From Paenibacillus segetis (GTDB lineage Bacteria > Bacillota > Bacilli > Paenibacillales > Paenibacillaceae): 62,089 bases of DNA. The notes beneath the pieces were generated by a model. It ran no database searches. It was not told the DNA's origin and worked only from the letters and a program-made list of their open reading frames with translations. The stretch lies in NCBI RefSeq assembly GCF_014639155.1, contig NZ_BMFT01000009.1, positions 1-62,089 on the forward strand, in the 5' to 3' direction. Shown here one piece after another: positions 61,257 through 62,089 of the stretch (position 1 is the stretch's first letter; each line of letters opens with the position of its first letter). The translations under genes were made by a program, and so were the position numbers.

Positions 61257-61523
61257 ATGGGCAGATGGAGGGATTGGTTTACTAATAAACCAGACAGTTT
61301 GCAGGCTGAAAGTGATTTTGAATATAAGAGATATCTATATGAAGAAGTCAACAAAGCAAGAGAAGAGTGGGAACGGGCCTATCAGGCATTTCAAAGAGCG
61401 GCGGAGAGTGATGAGGTCGATGTAGCTATTTATACGCTAGAAGCAGCCGAAAGAAGATATCAAATCCAGCTTAAGGCAGCTAAAGCGGCGAATTTGAATT
61501 GGGACATCTTCAAACAAGGTTAG
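61257..61523 (+). CDS. yaaL: YaaL-like DUF2508 family protein
   Basis: An 88-residue, mostly helical, charged protein (EEVNKAREEWERAYQAFQRA, then EAAERRYQIQLKAAKAANLNW) matching the YaaL/DUF2508 family. Function unknown. It is preceded by GAAGGGAGAG and followed by bofA after 23 bases. The recR-yaaL-bofA order is the same as in B. subtilis. Confidence 0.92.
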   Translation: MGRWRDWFTNKPDSLQAESDFEYKRYLYEEVNKAREEWERAYQAFQRAAESDEVDVAIYTLEAAERRYQIQLKAAKAANLNWDIFKQG

Positions 61524-61546
61524 TTTTGTGAAGAGGGGGGGGATAG

Positions 61547-61813
61547 ATGATGAAAATAGTACTGATTGGCGTGTTGGCTGTCTCGTTGTTGCTACTTCTG
61601 TATATTCTAATATCCAAGAAACTTGGTTTCGCCTGGCTCACTCGTCTAGGGCTGCATGTTGTGCTGGCTGCACTAGGGATATATGTTGTTAATTTCTCAG
61701 GATTATTAACAGAAGCTTACATCCCGTTAAACCCAGTGACAATGAGTACAGTGCTTGTTCTGGGGCTGCCAGGGGTAGCTTTATTAATCGGCCTAAAATT
61801 AACCATGATATAA
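61547..61813 (+). CDS. bofA: pro-sigma-K processing inhibitor BofA
   Basis: An 88-residue integral membrane protein with two to three hydrophobic segments (IVLIGVLAVSLLLLLYILI; LGLHVVLAALGIYVVNFSG; TVLVLGLPGVALLIGLKL) and the conserved C-terminal GLPG. In sporulating cells BofA holds the SpoIVFB protease inactive until the forespore signals, delaying SigK activation. The ATG (61547, or 61550) follows GAGGGGGG. It directly precedes an rRNA operon, as in B. subtilis. Confidence 0.94.
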   Translation: MMKIVLIGVLAVSLLLLLYILISKKLGFAWLTRLGLHVVLAALGIYVVNFSGLLTEAYIPLNPVTMSTVLVLGLPGVALLIGLKLTMI

Positions 61814-61816
61814 AGG

Positions 61817-61846
61817 TTGACGAAGCTTTGCATTCTGTGGTACATT
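61817..61846 (+). promoter_or_regulatory. rRNA operon promoter P1
   Basis: TTGACG (61817-61822), an 18-base spacer and TACATT (61841-61846). It is the upstream member of a tandem promoter pair. Confidence 0.55.
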
Positions 61847-61911
61847 ATAAATCGCTTCTTCAGTGGGCAAGCAAAATAAAGTCAACTTAAAAAAAGATTT
61901 TAAAAAAATGC

Positions 61912-61941
61912 TTGACTAAAGAAGACAGCATGTGATATATT
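61912..61941 (+). promoter_or_regulatory. rRNA operon promoter P2
   Basis: TTGACT (61912-61917), an 18-base spacer and TATATT (61936-61941), preceded by an A/T-rich UP-like tract (AAAAAAAGATTTTAAAAAAA type). Spacing of 95 bases from P1 matches the tandem promoters of Bacillus rRNA operons. Confidence 0.75.
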
Positions 61942-62089
61942 ATAAAAGTCGCCGCTGAAACACAGCGTAGACAAAAATGAATGGTTTGATCTTTGAAAAC
62001 TGAACAACGAGTGAGTGAAATTCACGAAAGTGAAATTCAAAAAATAGAGAATTATATTCTCGTCAGTTTCAAAATGAGCACAATCATCT
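61942..62089 (+). other. leader of a 16S-23S-5S rRNA operon
   Basis: Contains GATCTTTGAAAACTGAACAA, the boxA-like leader motif commonly found just before 16S rRNA in Paenibacillus and Bacillus, and several small inverted repeats expected in processing stems. The 16S gene itself begins beyond the right edge. Confidence 0.8.

Overview
The window looks like a chromosomal segment of a spore-forming, motile Bacillota bacterium, most probably a Paenibacillus. Reasons are the strong AGGAGG-type ribosome binding sites with many GTG and TTG starts, spo0F, bofA and a small acid-soluble spore protein P, a long scRNA-type SRP RNA, and gene order shared with the Bacillus subtilis origin region. The first bases are the 3' part of a 5S rRNA and the last bases are the promoters and leader of another rRNA operon, so this is the unique stretch between two rRNA operons, possibly one contig of a draft assembly.

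Layout. (1) 1-8030: 5S end, an ECF sigma factor paired with a divergent ClpP, then guaB, dacA, pdxST and serS. (2) 8199-19970: an accessory carbohydrate locus made of a lipoprotein solute-binding protein, GH125 and GH38 alpha-mannosidases, two ABC permeases, a GH130 mannosyl phosphorylase-type protein and a membrane-anchored AraC regulator. All three enzymes lack signal peptides, so imported manno-oligosaccharides or N-glycan fragments are probably taken apart in the cytoplasm. The binding-protein gene and the permease operon carry near-identical promoter/operator blocks 6.3 kb apart. (3) 20318-26835: a small gene frameshifted by a 7-bp tandem repeat, tRNA-Ser(UGA), a SPL-type radical SAM protein, sspP, a YitT-family protein, tadA, a cluster of DnaA boxes, a PAS sensor kinase and rluF. 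(4) 26866-36722: motAB, a small hypothetical gene, a pterin carbinolamine dehydratase, cytochrome c550, a GNAT acetyltransferase, two tandem NlpC/P60 hydrolases each behind a c-di-AMP riboswitch, a membrane protein, a membrane-anchored M1 peptidase, ywhD and two families of local repeats. (5) 36781-55192: mpg, pbpG, speE-speB, a hypothetical gene, ywiB-argS, a subtilase, rpoE, pyrG, spo0F, fbaA, murA, rho, a radical SAM gene and rpmE. This order matches the B. subtilis ywhD-to-rpmE block. (6) 55225-62089: a stalk-domain/GH18-like protein, a secreted unknown, SRP RNA, dnaX-ebfC-recR, yaaL, bofA and the tandem rRNA promoters.

The housekeeping genes form two blocks (guaB to tadA plus SRP RNA to bofA, and ywhD to rpmE) that lie on opposite sides of oriC in B. 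subtilis but are interleaved here. The mannoside locus sits exactly between serS and tRNA-Ser, which are neighbours in B. subtilis. No insertion sequence, phage gene or CRISPR array was seen. Family assignments rest on motif recognition by eye. No database search was run.
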